DNA of 13,932 bases, from positions 1-13,932 of the forward strand of contig JAHFEP010000066.1 in NCBI GenBank assembly GCA_023248415.1, written 5' to 3'. Positions 1 to 7,220 of this stretch are shown piece by piece. Source of the DNA: Nitrospirota bacterium. GTDB taxonomy: Bacteria > Nitrospirota > CAKKRA01 > 9FT-COMBO-42-15. The notes under the pieces were generated by a model. It had not been told where the DNA came from. It made no database searches and worked only from the letters and a program-made list of their open reading frames with translations. Made by a program: the position numbers and the translations under genes. Each line of letters begins with the position of its first letter. Within the stretch, counting starts at the first letter, position 1.

Positions 1-10
1 AAAAACTCCT

Positions 11-463
11 TTACTGCCTCTTGCTCTCCTTAAATGCCTTTTCCATTTCCCTTGCTGCATCACGCTTTTTTATGTCCTCGCGCTTATCATACTGCTTCTT
101 TCCTTTAGCTAAGGCAAGCTCCATCTTTGCCTTTTCATTCTTAAAGTAAATCTTTAAGGGGAGCAGTGTATAGCCTTTCAGTATCATCTTTCCCATAAGC
201 CTTTGTATCTCCCCTTTGTGCATGAGGAGTTTTCTTGTCCTTAACGGGTCGTGGTTAGCAATATTTCCGTGTGAATACGGGCTTATGTGGCAGTTATATA
301 AAAATATCTCGTTATTCTCAACCCTTGCAAAACTGTCTTTAAGGTTTGCCCTGCCCTCTCTTAATGATTTGACCTCTGTGCCTTTGAGCAGCATCCCCGC
401 CTCATAGGTCTCTTCTATGTGATAATCATGATACGCCTTTTTATTTGTTGCAATAATCTTCAT
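11..463 (-). CDS. smpB: SsrA-binding protein SmpB (trans-translation)
   Basis: SmpB binds tmRNA (SsrA) and brings it to stalled ribosomes, so that incomplete proteins are tagged for degradation and the ribosome is released. The 150 residues match the family's usual 150-160. Visible signatures are GTEVKSLR (28-35) in the OB-fold, HDPLRTRKLLMH (71-82), and the basic C-terminal segment ALAKGKKQYDKRE (118-129) leading into the charged tail that enters the mRNA channel. The ATG at 463 has no Shine-Dalgarno sequence, and a promoter-like element ends 6 nt before it, suggesting a leaderless mRNA. It is transcribed divergently from rpmH. The tmRNA gene itself is not in this window. Confidence 0.97.
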   Translation of the reverse strand: MKIIATNKKAYHDYHIEETYEAGMLLKGTEVKSLREGRANLKDSFARVENNEIFLYNCHISPYSHGNIANHDPLRTRKLLMHKGEIQRLMGKMILKGYTLLPLKIYFKNEKAKMELALAKGKKQYDKREDIKKRDAAREMEKAFKESKRQ

Positions 464-469
464 GGGGTA

Positions 470-498
470 ATCTTAGCATAAAAAGACGGAATAACCAA
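470..498 (-). promoter_or_regulatory. Putative smpB promoter (leaderless)
   Basis: On the minus strand TTGGTT (498-493) and TAAGAT (475-470) are separated by 17 nt, a sigma70-like arrangement. Only 6 nt separate the -10 box from the smpB ATG, so transcription should begin at or next to the start codon. The -35 box is a weak match, so the call rests mainly on spacing. Confidence 0.45.
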
Positions 499-505
499 AA
501 AAAAC

Positions 506-535
506 TTGACACATATAGCACTTGTTGCTTATTAT
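506..535 (+). promoter_or_regulatory. Sigma70-type promoter of rpmH
   Basis: A consensus TTGACA (506-511) is followed after 18 nt by TATTAT (530-535). The predicted start near 542 gives a leader of about 30 nt before rpmH. The leader carries the strong ribosome-binding site AAGGAG at 557-562, 9 nt before the ATG. Confidence 0.75.
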
Positions 536-571
536 ATGGTTTGCTTTTGATATAGAAAGGAGAATTTTAAG

Positions 572-709
572 ATGTCTATTACATACAGACAGCCGAGCAA
601 TCTCAAAAGAAAGAGGACACACGGTTTCCTAAAGAGGATGGAAACAAAGGACGGACAGAAGGTTATTAAGAGGAGAAGGGCAAAGGGGAGAAAAAAACTA
701 AGCGTATAG
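572..709 (+). CDS. rpmH: 50S ribosomal protein L34
   Basis: Ribosomal protein L34 is a small basic protein of the large ribosomal subunit. Translation from the ATG at 572 gives 45 residues beginning MSITYRQPSNLKRKRTHGF, then the family's RM.T..GQ.V...RR.KGRK pattern (22-42). Family members are usually 44-46 residues. A strong Shine-Dalgarno sequence (AAGGAG, 557-562) fixes the start. It is followed by rnpA, as in most bacteria, although here a roughly 180-bp inverted-repeat element lies between them. dnaA, the usual upstream neighbour, is replaced by divergent smpB. Confidence 0.97.
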   Translation: MSITYRQPSNLKRKRTHGFLKRMETKDGQKVIKRRRAKGRKKLSV

Positions 710-710
710 G

Positions 711-893
711 TCATTGCGAGCGAAGCTGTCTTTCGCTACTCCGTAGCTTCAGAACAGCGTAGGATAGCGAAGCAATCTCTACGCAAAGTATCAAAGTGTC
801 AAAGTATCATAGTATCAGAGAATTAAAACTTTGACACTCTGACGCTCTGACACTTAAGAATTGGATTGCTTCGTCGCTTTGCTCCTCGCAATG
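711..893 (+). repeat. Nested inverted-repeat element with 8-bp tandem units
   Basis: The rpmH-rnpA spacer is almost filled by a nested palindrome. Outer arms are TCATTGCGAG (711-720) and its complement CTCGCAATGA (884-893). Inner arms are CGAAGCAATC (768-777) and GATTGCTTCG (864-873). The centre holds 8-bp tandem units of the form CAAAGTAT/CAAAGTGT (784-820), answered by complementary units CTTTGACA/CTCTGACG (829-855). A smaller internal hairpin pairs TTCGCTA with TAGCGAA in the left half. It codes for nothing visible. If transcribed it would fold strongly and could separate rpmH from rnpA expression. Confidence 0.8.
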
Positions 894-926
894 ACGCTTG
901 TTTATTATGTCAATTAGTGTGAAGCT

Positions 927-1286
927 GTGACCCTTACAATTCCCAAGAATGAGCAAATCAAAAGAACCTTTGACTATAAAAGGGTCTATGAAAATGGGCG
1001 CCGTTATTATGGCAAATATTTAATCTTTTTTGTCTGCAATAATAACCTCCAATACAGCCGGGTTGGTATTAGTGTTGGAAAGAAGGTCGGCGGCAGTGTT
1101 AAGAGGAACCGGATTAAGCGCCTCTTAAGGGAGATATTAAGACACATCTGGCAGAATGTAATAAAAGAAAGGGATATTGTGGTTGTTGCAAAAAAAGAAG
1201 CAGAGGGAAAGGATTTAAGGGCTGTATGGCAGGACTTAGAAGGCCTGTTTAAAAAGGCAGGTCTCCTTGATGAAGGCAATTTATGA
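927..1286 (+). CDS. rnpA: Ribonuclease P protein component
   Basis: RnpA is the basic protein subunit of RNase P. It assists the catalytic RNA in removing 5' leaders from precursor tRNAs. The diagnostic RNR motif appears as KRNRIKRLLRE at 59-69, preceded by RVGISVGKKVG (45-55). Phe15 lies in the conserved N-terminal IKRTFDYKRVY segment. At 119 residues the length is normal. The start is a GTG at 927 with no convincing Shine-Dalgarno sequence, so the exact start is less sure than the gene. Its stop overlaps the yidD start by 4 nt (ATGA), indicating translational coupling. Confidence 0.96.
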   Translation: MTLTIPKNEQIKRTFDYKRVYENGRRYYGKYLIFFVCNNNLQYSRVGISVGKKVGGSVKRNRIKRLLREILRHIWQNVIKERDIVVVAKKEAEGKDLRAVWQDLEGLFKKAGLLDEGNL

Positions 1287-1492
1287 AAACTCTTTTTATA
1301 TATTTAATTAAATTGTATAAGAAAGTGATTTCACCAATCCTTCCTCAATCATGCCGTTTTTATCCGAGCTGCTCCTCTTATGCTGTTGAGGCATTGGAAC
1401 AATATGGGGCAGGCAAGGGCTCTCTTTTGGCCCTTCGCCGTGTGTTGAAGTGCCATCCTTATCATCCCGGTGGATACGATCCAGTAAAGTAG
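1283..1492 (+). CDS. yidD: Membrane protein insertion efficiency factor YidD
   Basis: YidD is a small inner-membrane-associated protein thought to help YidC insert proteins into the membrane. The 69 residues show the family signature SCRFYPSCSSYAVEAL (23-38), with Cys24 and Cys30, and the C-terminal CHPYHPGGYDPV (57-68). An amphipathic N-terminal helix (3-20) precedes them. AAGG at 1273-1276 gives a ribosome-binding site 6 nt before the ATG. It overlaps rnpA by 4 nt and is followed 13 nt later by yidC, the standard gene order. Confidence 0.96.
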   Translation: MKTLFIYLIKLYKKVISPILPQSCRFYPSCSSYAVEALEQYGAGKGSLLALRRVLKCHPYHPGGYDPVK

Positions 1493-1505
1493 TTATGGAG
1501 AATAA

Positions 1506-3095
1506 ATGGAAAAGAGATTAATCATAGCAACAGTATTGTCAGTGCTTGTCTTATTGGGTTTTTCATATTTCTACCAGTTTCCTCTGTCGCCAAAAAAGGA
1601 GGCTGAGAAAAAAGACGTTGTAGTTGCAGAAAAGACTCCAGAGGCTAAAAAGGATGCTTCTGCTGAAGGAAAGGCGCTTGCTAAAAAGGCAAAACAGTCG
1701 CCTTTGCCTTCTGAAAAGGAGATTATAATTGAGACAGACCTGTACAGGGCTATTCTGACAAACAGGGGCGCTGTAATCAAGGCTTGGGAGCTTAAGAAAT
1801 ATACAGCTAATGGAAAGTCGCATGTCCAGCTAATCCCTCAGGTAGATGGCATCATTTATCCGCTCTCATTAGAAACAGATGGCGTAGACTTTAATGAAAA
1901 GACGTTTGCAATAGACAAAAATAGCATAAACCTCAATAAAGATAAAAATAAAGAGACCCTTACACTCACTTACACTGACCCGAAAGGTGTAAAGGTTGAA
2001 AAAAGGCTCACCTTCTATAATGACACCTACAAGATTGATATTGATTTATCAGCAGAAGGGATAGACAAACCCCTCCTCTTTTCCATTGGCTCAGACTTTG
2101 GGATAGTTGATAAAACAAAGACAGGCTACGGCAGCCATATTGGCGCAGTTGCATCTGTTGACGGAAAGGTTAAATGGGATTTGCCAAAAAAGGCAGGCGA
2201 GGCTGTCCAATATCAGGGAAAGATTGCATGGGCTGCGAGCGAGGATAAATATTTTATTGCCTCAATAATCCCTAAAAATAAAATAGACGAGGTTATTGTA
2301 AGAAAAGAAGAAATGGAAAGATTCAACACCCTTATTAAATTTGCAAAGGCTGATAAGCTAAATGAGACCCTTGTGCTTTATGCAGGGCCAAAGGAATACA
2401 GCAGGCTTGAGGCATTTAGAATCGGGCTTGAAGAGACCATCCCATTGGGCTGGTTCTGGTTTATAGCCCTGCCTTTGTTTCAGTTGATGAAATGGCTTTA
2501 TAAGATATTGGGAAACTACGGCATTGCAATAATATTGATAACAGCAATCATAAAGGTAATCTTTGCGCCCCTGACGCACAAGAGCTATAAGTCAATGAAG
2601 GAGATGCAGAAGCTCCAGCCGAAGATTACAGCGCTTCAGAAGAAGTTTAAGGATGACAAGCAGAAATTAAATATTGAGATGATGGGTCTTTACAAAACAC
2701 ACAAGGTCAATCCTGTAAGCGGCTGTCTCCCCATGGTTATCCAGATACCAGTGTTTATTGCTTTGTATAATGTCCTTTCCTATGCAATAGAATTAAGGCA
2801 TGCGCCGTTTTTTTGGTGGATACAGGACCTGTCTGCTATGGATCCATATTATATCTTTCCAGTAGTAATGGGCATCTCTATGCTCATACAGCAGTGGATG
2901 ACGCCGGCTGCTCCTACAGCCGACCCTATACAGTCAAAGATGATGCTCCTTATGCCGGTAATCTTTACCTTTATGTTTTTGAGCTTTCCATCAGGCCTTG
3001 TCCTGTACTGGCTTGTAAACAATGTCCTCTCCATAGCACAGCAGGTGGTTACCAATAGATATTTGACGCCGCCTCCTTCTGCAGAAGCGGCATAG
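1506..3095 (+). CDS. yidC: Membrane protein insertase YidC (Oxa1 family)
   Basis: YidC inserts and folds proteins in the inner membrane, alone or with SecYEG. The 529 residues have the long Gram-negative layout. There is an N-terminal membrane anchor (about 5-23), then a Lys/Ala/Glu-rich linker (29-66) and a periplasmic beta-domain (about 70-305). The five-helix insertase core follows (about 315-515), containing QPKITALQKKFKDD (371-384) and the NPVSGCLPMVIQIPVFIALY segment (402-421). The conserved groove arginine of the first core helix appears as Lys350 (ITAIIKVIFAPLT). All ten arginines use AGA/AGG. GGAG at 1497-1500 sits 5 nt before the ATG. Confidence 0.97.
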   Translation: MEKRLIIATVLSVLVLLGFSYFYQFPLSPKKEAEKKDVVVAEKTPEAKKDASAEGKALAKKAKQSPLPSEKEIIIETDLYRAILTNRGAVIKAWELKKYTANGKSHVQLIPQVDGIIYPLSLETDGVDFNEKTFAIDKNSINLNKDKNKETLTLTYTDPKGVKVEKRLTFYNDTYKIDIDLSAEGIDKPLLFSIGSDFGIVDKTKTGYGSHIGAVASVDGKVKWDLPKKAGEAVQYQGKIAWAASEDKYFIASIIPKNKIDEVIVRKEEMERFNTLIKFAKADKLNETLVLYAGPKEYSRLEAFRIGLEETIPLGWFWFIALPLFQLMKWLYKILGNYGIAIILITAIIKVIFAPLTHKSYKSMKEMQKLQPKITALQKKFKDDKQKLNIEMMGLYKTHKVNPVSGCLPMVIQIPVFIALYNVLSYAIELRHAPFFWWIQDLSAMDPYYIFPVVMGISMLIQQWMTPAAPTADPIQSKMMLLMPVIFTFMFLSFPSGLVLYWLVNNVLSIAQQVVTNRYLTPPPSAEAA

Positions 3096-3119
3096 TTTAT
3101 CTTGCGGCCTTCCAAGTCA

Positions 3120-3147
3120 GATTGCTTCGGCTCTGTCCCGCAATGAC
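3120..3147. repeat. Half copy of the GCAATGA-type inverted repeat
   Basis: GATTGCTTCGG (3120-3130) followed by CCCGCAATGAC (3137-3147) matches the right half of the element at 864-893, with a shortened and altered middle. It lies in the yidC-mnmE spacer just upstream of the mnmE promoter and shows that the repeat family is dispersed. The opposite half is not recognisable. Confidence 0.6.
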
Positions 3148-3175
3148 AATTTTCTATTGCGGCTCTCAGGCATAT

Positions 3176-3204
3176 TTGACTTGTCTTTTAAAATCCTATA
3201 AAAT
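3176..3204 (+). promoter_or_regulatory. mnmE promoter, predicted leaderless
   Basis: TTGACT (3176-3181) and TAAAAT (3199-3204) are separated by exactly 17 nt. Only 6 nt lie between the -10 box and the mnmE ATG at 3211, and no Shine-Dalgarno sequence is present. The predicted transcription start therefore falls on the start codon. Confidence 0.6.
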
Positions 3205-3210
3205 TTCAAT

Positions 3211-4596
3211 ATGAATAATGAAGATACAATCTGTGCCATCTCCACACCAATCGGCGAGGGAGGTATAGGCATTGTCCGCATAAGCGGAAAGGACGCCATT
3301 TCAATCATCAGCAGGATATTCTTGCCTAAGAAAAATAAAAATTTAAAAAATCTGCCAACACACACCATTCATTACGGTATTATGAAGGATGATAAGACCG
3401 GAGAAAAAATAGACGAGGCGCTTGTAAGCATAATGAAGGCGCCGAATACATATACAAAAGAGGATGTAATAGAGATTAATTGCCACGGCGGTGCAATTCC
3501 TTTAAAAAGGGCGTTGGAGCTTGTATTGAAAAATGGCGCAAGGCTTGCGGAGCCGGGTGAGTTCACAAAAAGGGCATTTTTAAATGGCAGGATTGATTTA
3601 GCACAGGCAGAGGCAGTGATAGACATAATAAGCTCAAAAACAGAGGACAGCCTCAGATTAGCAGTAGGCCAGCTCTCCGGCATATTATCAAAAAGTATTA
3701 TTGCTGTCAGGGAAGAGCTTATTTCAATCATTGCATCCATTGAGGCAGCAATTGATTTTGTTGATGAAGATATAGAGTTTATTTCAAGGGATGAGATTGG
3801 AAAGAGGATTAAAAAAACTGTTGACGAGATTGAAGCGCTTATTAATACTGCAGATGAAGGAAGGATATATAAAGAAGGGATTGCAACTGCAATTATCGGC
3901 AGAACAAATGTCGGCAAGTCAAGCCTGCTCAATGCCCTTTTGAAAGAGGAGAGGGCAATAGTTACTCCTATCCCAGGGACAACAAGGGATGTAATAGAAG
4001 AATGGATAAATATAAAAGGTATGCCGCTGCGCATACTTGATACTGCCGGCATAAGGCATACAGAGGATATAGTAGAAATAGAAGGTGTGAGAAGAAGCAG
4101 GGAAACAATAAAGAAAGCAGACCTTATATTGCTCCTGATAGACGGAAGCTTAAGATTAAGCGATGAAGATAAGAATCTGATGGATGATGTGAAGGAGAAG
4201 AAATTAATTGTTCTTTTAAACAAGTCAGACCTGCCTTCTGTAGTTAAAGAGGATGATATTAAAAAGTTCCTGCCAGATAAAGAGGTAGTCTCCATCTCTG
4301 CATTAACTGGAGAAGGTATTGACGAGTTAAAGGCTGTTATTCATAATCTCCTGTTTAAAGGCGGGATATTAGCAGGCGAGAGACCGATAATCACGAACCT
4401 CAGGCACAAGACAGCACTTGAAAAGACAAAAAGGTCATTAGAGAATCTTCAAAATTCGTTAAAAGAAAATATGTCTGAAGAATTTCTTGCAGTTGATTTA
4501 AGGGGAGCCTTGAATGCAATAGGCGAGATTACAGGCGAGACAGCAACAGAGGATATACTGAATAAGATTTTTGAGGAGTTTTGCGTGGGGAAGTAA
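3211..4596 (+). CDS. mnmE: tRNA modification GTPase MnmE (TrmE)
   Basis: MnmE, with MnmG, builds the 5-(carboxymethyl)aminomethyl group on wobble uridine 34 of certain tRNAs in the cytoplasm. The 461 residues show the N-terminal formyl-tetrahydrofolate-binding and dimerisation domain (1-120) with TPIGEGGIGIVRISG (12-26) and EPGEFTKRAFLNGRIDL (114-130). The embedded G domain has P-loop GRTNVGKS (230-237), GTTRD (256-260), DTAGIR (277-282) and NKSD (337-340). The C-terminal FCVGK carries catalytic Cys458. The protein is full length. It starts at the first ATG, without a ribosome-binding site. Its partner gene mnmG, often adjacent, is not here. Confidence 0.98.
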   Translation: MNNEDTICAISTPIGEGGIGIVRISGKDAISIISRIFLPKKNKNLKNLPTHTIHYGIMKDDKTGEKIDEALVSIMKAPNTYTKEDVIEINCHGGAIPLKRALELVLKNGARLAEPGEFTKRAFLNGRIDLAQAEAVIDIISSKTEDSLRLAVGQLSGILSKSIIAVREELISIIASIEAAIDFVDEDIEFISRDEIGKRIKKTVDEIEALINTADEGRIYKEGIATAIIGRTNVGKSSLLNALLKEERAIVTPIPGTTRDVIEEWINIKGMPLRILDTAGIRHTEDIVEIEGVRRSRETIKKADLILLLIDGSLRLSDEDKNLMDDVKEKKLIVLLNKSDLPSVVKEDDIKKFLPDKEVVSISALTGEGIDELKAVIHNLLFKGGILAGERPIITNLRHKTALEKTKRSLENLQNSLKENMSEEFLAVDLRGALNAIGEITGETATEDILNKIFEEFCVGK

Positions 4597-4637
4597 TAGT
4601 TGGCGAATGGCCCTTTGTGGATTGGTAAGGACGAAAG

Positions 4638-5744
4638 ATGAAACGAACATTGCTGTACAACAGACATAAGGCTTTAAGCGCAAGGTTCGTCGTGTTTGCA
4701 GGCTATGAGATGCCGCTCCAGTATACCGGTGTTATTGATGAGCATCATGCTGTTAGAAAGAGCGCAGGCATCTTTGATGTCAGCCATCTGTCAAGGATAG
4801 AGATAAATGGCAAGGATACAATATCCCTTATCAACAAACTTATCACTACAGATTTAGAAAAGCTAAAACAAGGCTACAGCCAATATACGTTCCTTTGCAA
4901 TGAGAATGGCGGGATTATTGACGACCTTCTTGTATATAAAAAGCCTGACGACTCTATCTTCCTCTGCGGTAATGCAATAAACAGGGGGAAGGTCGCTGCA
5001 TGGCTAAAGAAACACGCAGTCTCCCTGTCTGCCGATAAGGCAGGTTATAATGTGGTTATCAAAGATATAACTGATGCTACTTGTCAGATAGCCATACAGG
5101 GGCCTGAGGCTCAGAAGATTCTACAGAGCCATGCTTCCACGAAGCTGTCAGAGATAAAGAAATTTGCCTTTGCTGAAATAAATTTTGATGACATTATTCT
5201 CTTAGTATCACGAACAGGCTATACTGGAGAGGATGGCTTTGAACTATATATCACTGCTTCTATGGCTGAATCTGTTTGGGACAGACTGCTTTCAGGCGGC
5301 GCTGCACCTAACCTGAAACCTGCTGGTCTCGGTGCAAGGGATACATTAAGGCTTGAGATGGGGTATCTTCTTTATGGGCATGATATAGATCAAAAGACAA
5401 CTCCATTAGAGGCAGGGCTGGAGCGTTTTATATTATTTGAGAAAAGTGATTTCATTGGCAAAGAGGCATTAATTACACAAAGGCAGAATGGCTTAAAAAG
5501 GATATTGATTGGTTTTGAAATGATAGATAAAGGCATACCGCGGCAGGGCTACAGGATATTAGCAAAGGAGACTGAGATCGGCGCTGTGACAAGCGGAAAT
5601 ATGTCGCCTACATTAAAAAAGGGGATAGGCCTCGGCTATGTTGATATAGGGTATAATAAGACAGGTAATGAGATAATAATAGATATAAGGGAAAAGGCTT
5701 TATTAGCAAGGGTGGTTTCTTTGCCTTTTTATAGAAAGAAGTAA
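4638..5744 (+). CDS. gcvT: Glycine cleavage T protein, aminomethyltransferase
   Basis: GcvT takes the aminomethyl group from the lipoylated H protein, releases ammonia and forms 5,10-methylene-tetrahydrofolate. The 368 residues are a normal length. Signatures are FAGYEMPLQY (20-29), AGIFDVSHLSRIEI (43-56), the folate-binding GGIIDDLLVY with Asp95/Asp96 (91-100), SRTGYTGEDGFELY in mid-protein, and near the C-terminus the GAVTSGNMSPTLKKGIGLGY segment. AAGGA at 4627-4631 is 6 nt from the ATG. It lies 41 nt after mnmE and upstream of gcvPA. No gcvH gene lies between gcvT and gcvPA. Confidence 0.97.
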   Translation: MKRTLLYNRHKALSARFVVFAGYEMPLQYTGVIDEHHAVRKSAGIFDVSHLSRIEINGKDTISLINKLITTDLEKLKQGYSQYTFLCNENGGIIDDLLVYKKPDDSIFLCGNAINRGKVAAWLKKHAVSLSADKAGYNVVIKDITDATCQIAIQGPEAQKILQSHASTKLSEIKKFAFAEINFDDIILLVSRTGYTGEDGFELYITASMAESVWDRLLSGGAAPNLKPAGLGARDTLRLEMGYLLYGHDIDQKTTPLEAGLERFILFEKSDFIGKEALITQRQNGLKRILIGFEMIDKGIPRQGYRILAKETEIGAVTSGNMSPTLKKGIGLGYVDIGYNKTGNEIIIDIREKALLARVVSLPFYRKK

Positions 5745-5752
5745 TGAATTTC

Positions 5753-5840
5753 TGTCATTCCCGTGAAAACGGGAATCCAGATATTAAAAAGACTGGATTC
5801 CTGCTTCCGCCTGTCTGCCGACAGGCAGGTAGGAATGACA
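5753..5840. repeat. 88-bp inverted-repeat element between gcvT and gcvPA
   Basis: Terminal arms TGTCATTCC (5753-5761) and GGAATGACA (5832-5840) are exact complements. Inside are a second complementary pair GGAATCCAG (5772-5780) and CTGGATTCC (5793-5801), a hairpin ATTCCCGTGAAAACGGGAAT (5757-5776) and a hairpin GCCTGTCTGCCGACAGGC (5809-5826). The structure resembles a small non-autonomous mobile or REP-like element. In RNA it would form stable stems between the two genes, but no U-run follows to make a classic terminator. Confidence 0.8.
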
Positions 5841-5866
5841 ACCTGCTTATTGGATAGGAGAGACCT

Positions 5867-7219
5867 ATGGGTTATGTGCCGAATACAGAGAAGGACAAAA
5901 AAGAGATGCTCAGGCTAATAGGTGTTGATGAAATAGAAAAGCTCCTGAAAGACATACCTGAGGAAATACGGCTTAAAAAGGAACTGAGCCTTCCTTCTCC
6001 TTTGTCAGAGATTGAATTAAAAAAGGAGATGCTTATCTTAAGCGAAAAGAATGCTGACCTTTTGCATTACACCTCTTTTCTCGGCGCAGGGGCATATGAC
6101 CATTATATCCCAAGTGTAGTGGAACACATGGCCTCCCGTTCAGAGTTTTATACTGCGTACACGCCATATCAGGCTGAGGCGAGCCAGGGAATGCTCCAAT
6201 CAATATACGAATTTCAGAGCATGATATGCGAGCTAACAGGAATGGAAGCTGCCAATGCCTCCATGTATGATGGCGCCTCAGCAACAGCAGAGGCAGCAAT
6301 GATGGCTTTGAGGATAACAAAGAAAAGGGAGGTTCTTGTATCAAGCGCGCTTCATCCAAATTACAGGATGGTTCTGAAGACCTATCTACAGGGGATTGGA
6401 ATAACTATAAAAGAGCTGCCATATAAAGATGGCATTACAGATGCTGATGCCATCTCATCATCTATATCAGATAATACTGCTGCTGTCATAATCCAGCAGC
6501 CAAATTTCTTTGGTTGTATTGAAGAGCTATCTGCTATAAATACAATTACTCACAAATTCGGCGCCCTCTTTATAGTCTCTGTAGACCCCATTTCTATGGG
6601 CATTTTAAAATTACCCGGTGAGTTAGGCGCTGATATTGTGGTTGGCGAGGGACAATCTCTCGGCAATAGCCTCTCCTTTGGAGGCCCCTATTTAGGATTC
6701 TTTGCAACAAAGAAGGAATATATAAGGCAGATGCCTGGGAGACTGGCGGGTGCAACAGCAGATACTCAGGGGAAAAGAGGATACTGCCTTACCCTCCAGA
6801 CAAGGGAGCAGCATATAAAAAGAGAAAGGGCAACATCCAACATATGTACAAATCAGGCCTTATGCGCCTTTGCAGCAACAGTATATTTATCTGTCATAGG
6901 AAAAGAGGGGCTAAAAAAGGTAGCGGAGCTTTGCCTTCAGAAGGCGCATTACGCTCAGAAAGAGATTACAAAGATAAAGGGTTTTAGTTCTCCCTACTCT
7001 GCGCCATTCTTCAAGGAGTTTGTTATAAAAACACCTGTATCTGCAGAAAGGATTTTTAAAGGGCTTCTTAAAGAAAATATTATTGGAGGAATAGACCTTG
7101 GGAATTATTATCCGGAGCTTAAAGACCATCTGCTTATCTGTGTGACAGAAAAGAGGACGCGGGAGGAGATAGACCGACTCGTTAGTAAAATGACGGAGAT
7201 GGCAAAGCATGGAGGGTAA
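5867..7219 (+). CDS. gcvPA: Glycine dehydrogenase (decarboxylating) subunit 1
   Basis: This is the N-terminal half of the P protein in the two-subunit form. With GcvPB it decarboxylates glycine and passes the aminomethyl group to the H protein. The 450 residues carry the family signatures FLGAGAYDHYIPSVV (71-85), FYTAYTPYQAEASQG (94-108), YEFQSMICELTGMEAANASMYDGA (114-137), and later GRLAGATADTQGKRGYCLTLQTREQHIKRERATSNICTN-type sequence. The PLP-binding lysine is on the partner subunit. GGAG at 5857-5860 is 6 nt before the ATG. Its 3' end carries the ribosome-binding site of gcvPB, indicating coupled translation. Confidence 0.97.
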   Translation: MGYVPNTEKDKKEMLRLIGVDEIEKLLKDIPEEIRLKKELSLPSPLSEIELKKEMLILSEKNADLLHYTSFLGAGAYDHYIPSVVEHMASRSEFYTAYTPYQAEASQGMLQSIYEFQSMICELTGMEAANASMYDGASATAEAAMMALRITKKREVLVSSALHPNYRMVLKTYLQGIGITIKELPYKDGITDADAISSSISDNTAAVIIQQPNFFGCIEELSAINTITHKFGALFIVSVDPISMGILKLPGELGADIVVGEGQSLGNSLSFGGPYLGFFATKKEYIRQMPGRLAGATADTQGKRGYCLTLQTREQHIKRERATSNICTNQALCAFAATVYLSVIGKEGLKKVAELCLQKAHYAQKEITKIKGFSSPYSAPFFKEFVIKTPVSAERIFKGLLKENIIGGIDLGNYYPELKDHLLICVTEKRTREEIDRLVSKMTEMAKHGG

Positions 7220-7220
7220 A

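Noticed and set aside
784..855. CRISPR-like array between rpmH and rnpA
   Set aside because: Units are only 8 bp with no spacers, and they face each other as an inverted pair, which is not CRISPR architecture.
3372..4295. Long minus-strand open frame (307 codons) inside mnmE
   Set aside because: It is the antisense of a fully conserved MnmE coding region. Its Ser/Ile-rich translation has no recognisable domain, and it lacks a ribosome-binding site.
5753..5840. Rho-independent terminator or glycine riboswitch before gcvPA
   Set aside because: The hairpins have no following T-run, and their exact terminal complements match a repeat element. I see none of the paired glycine-aptamer core features.
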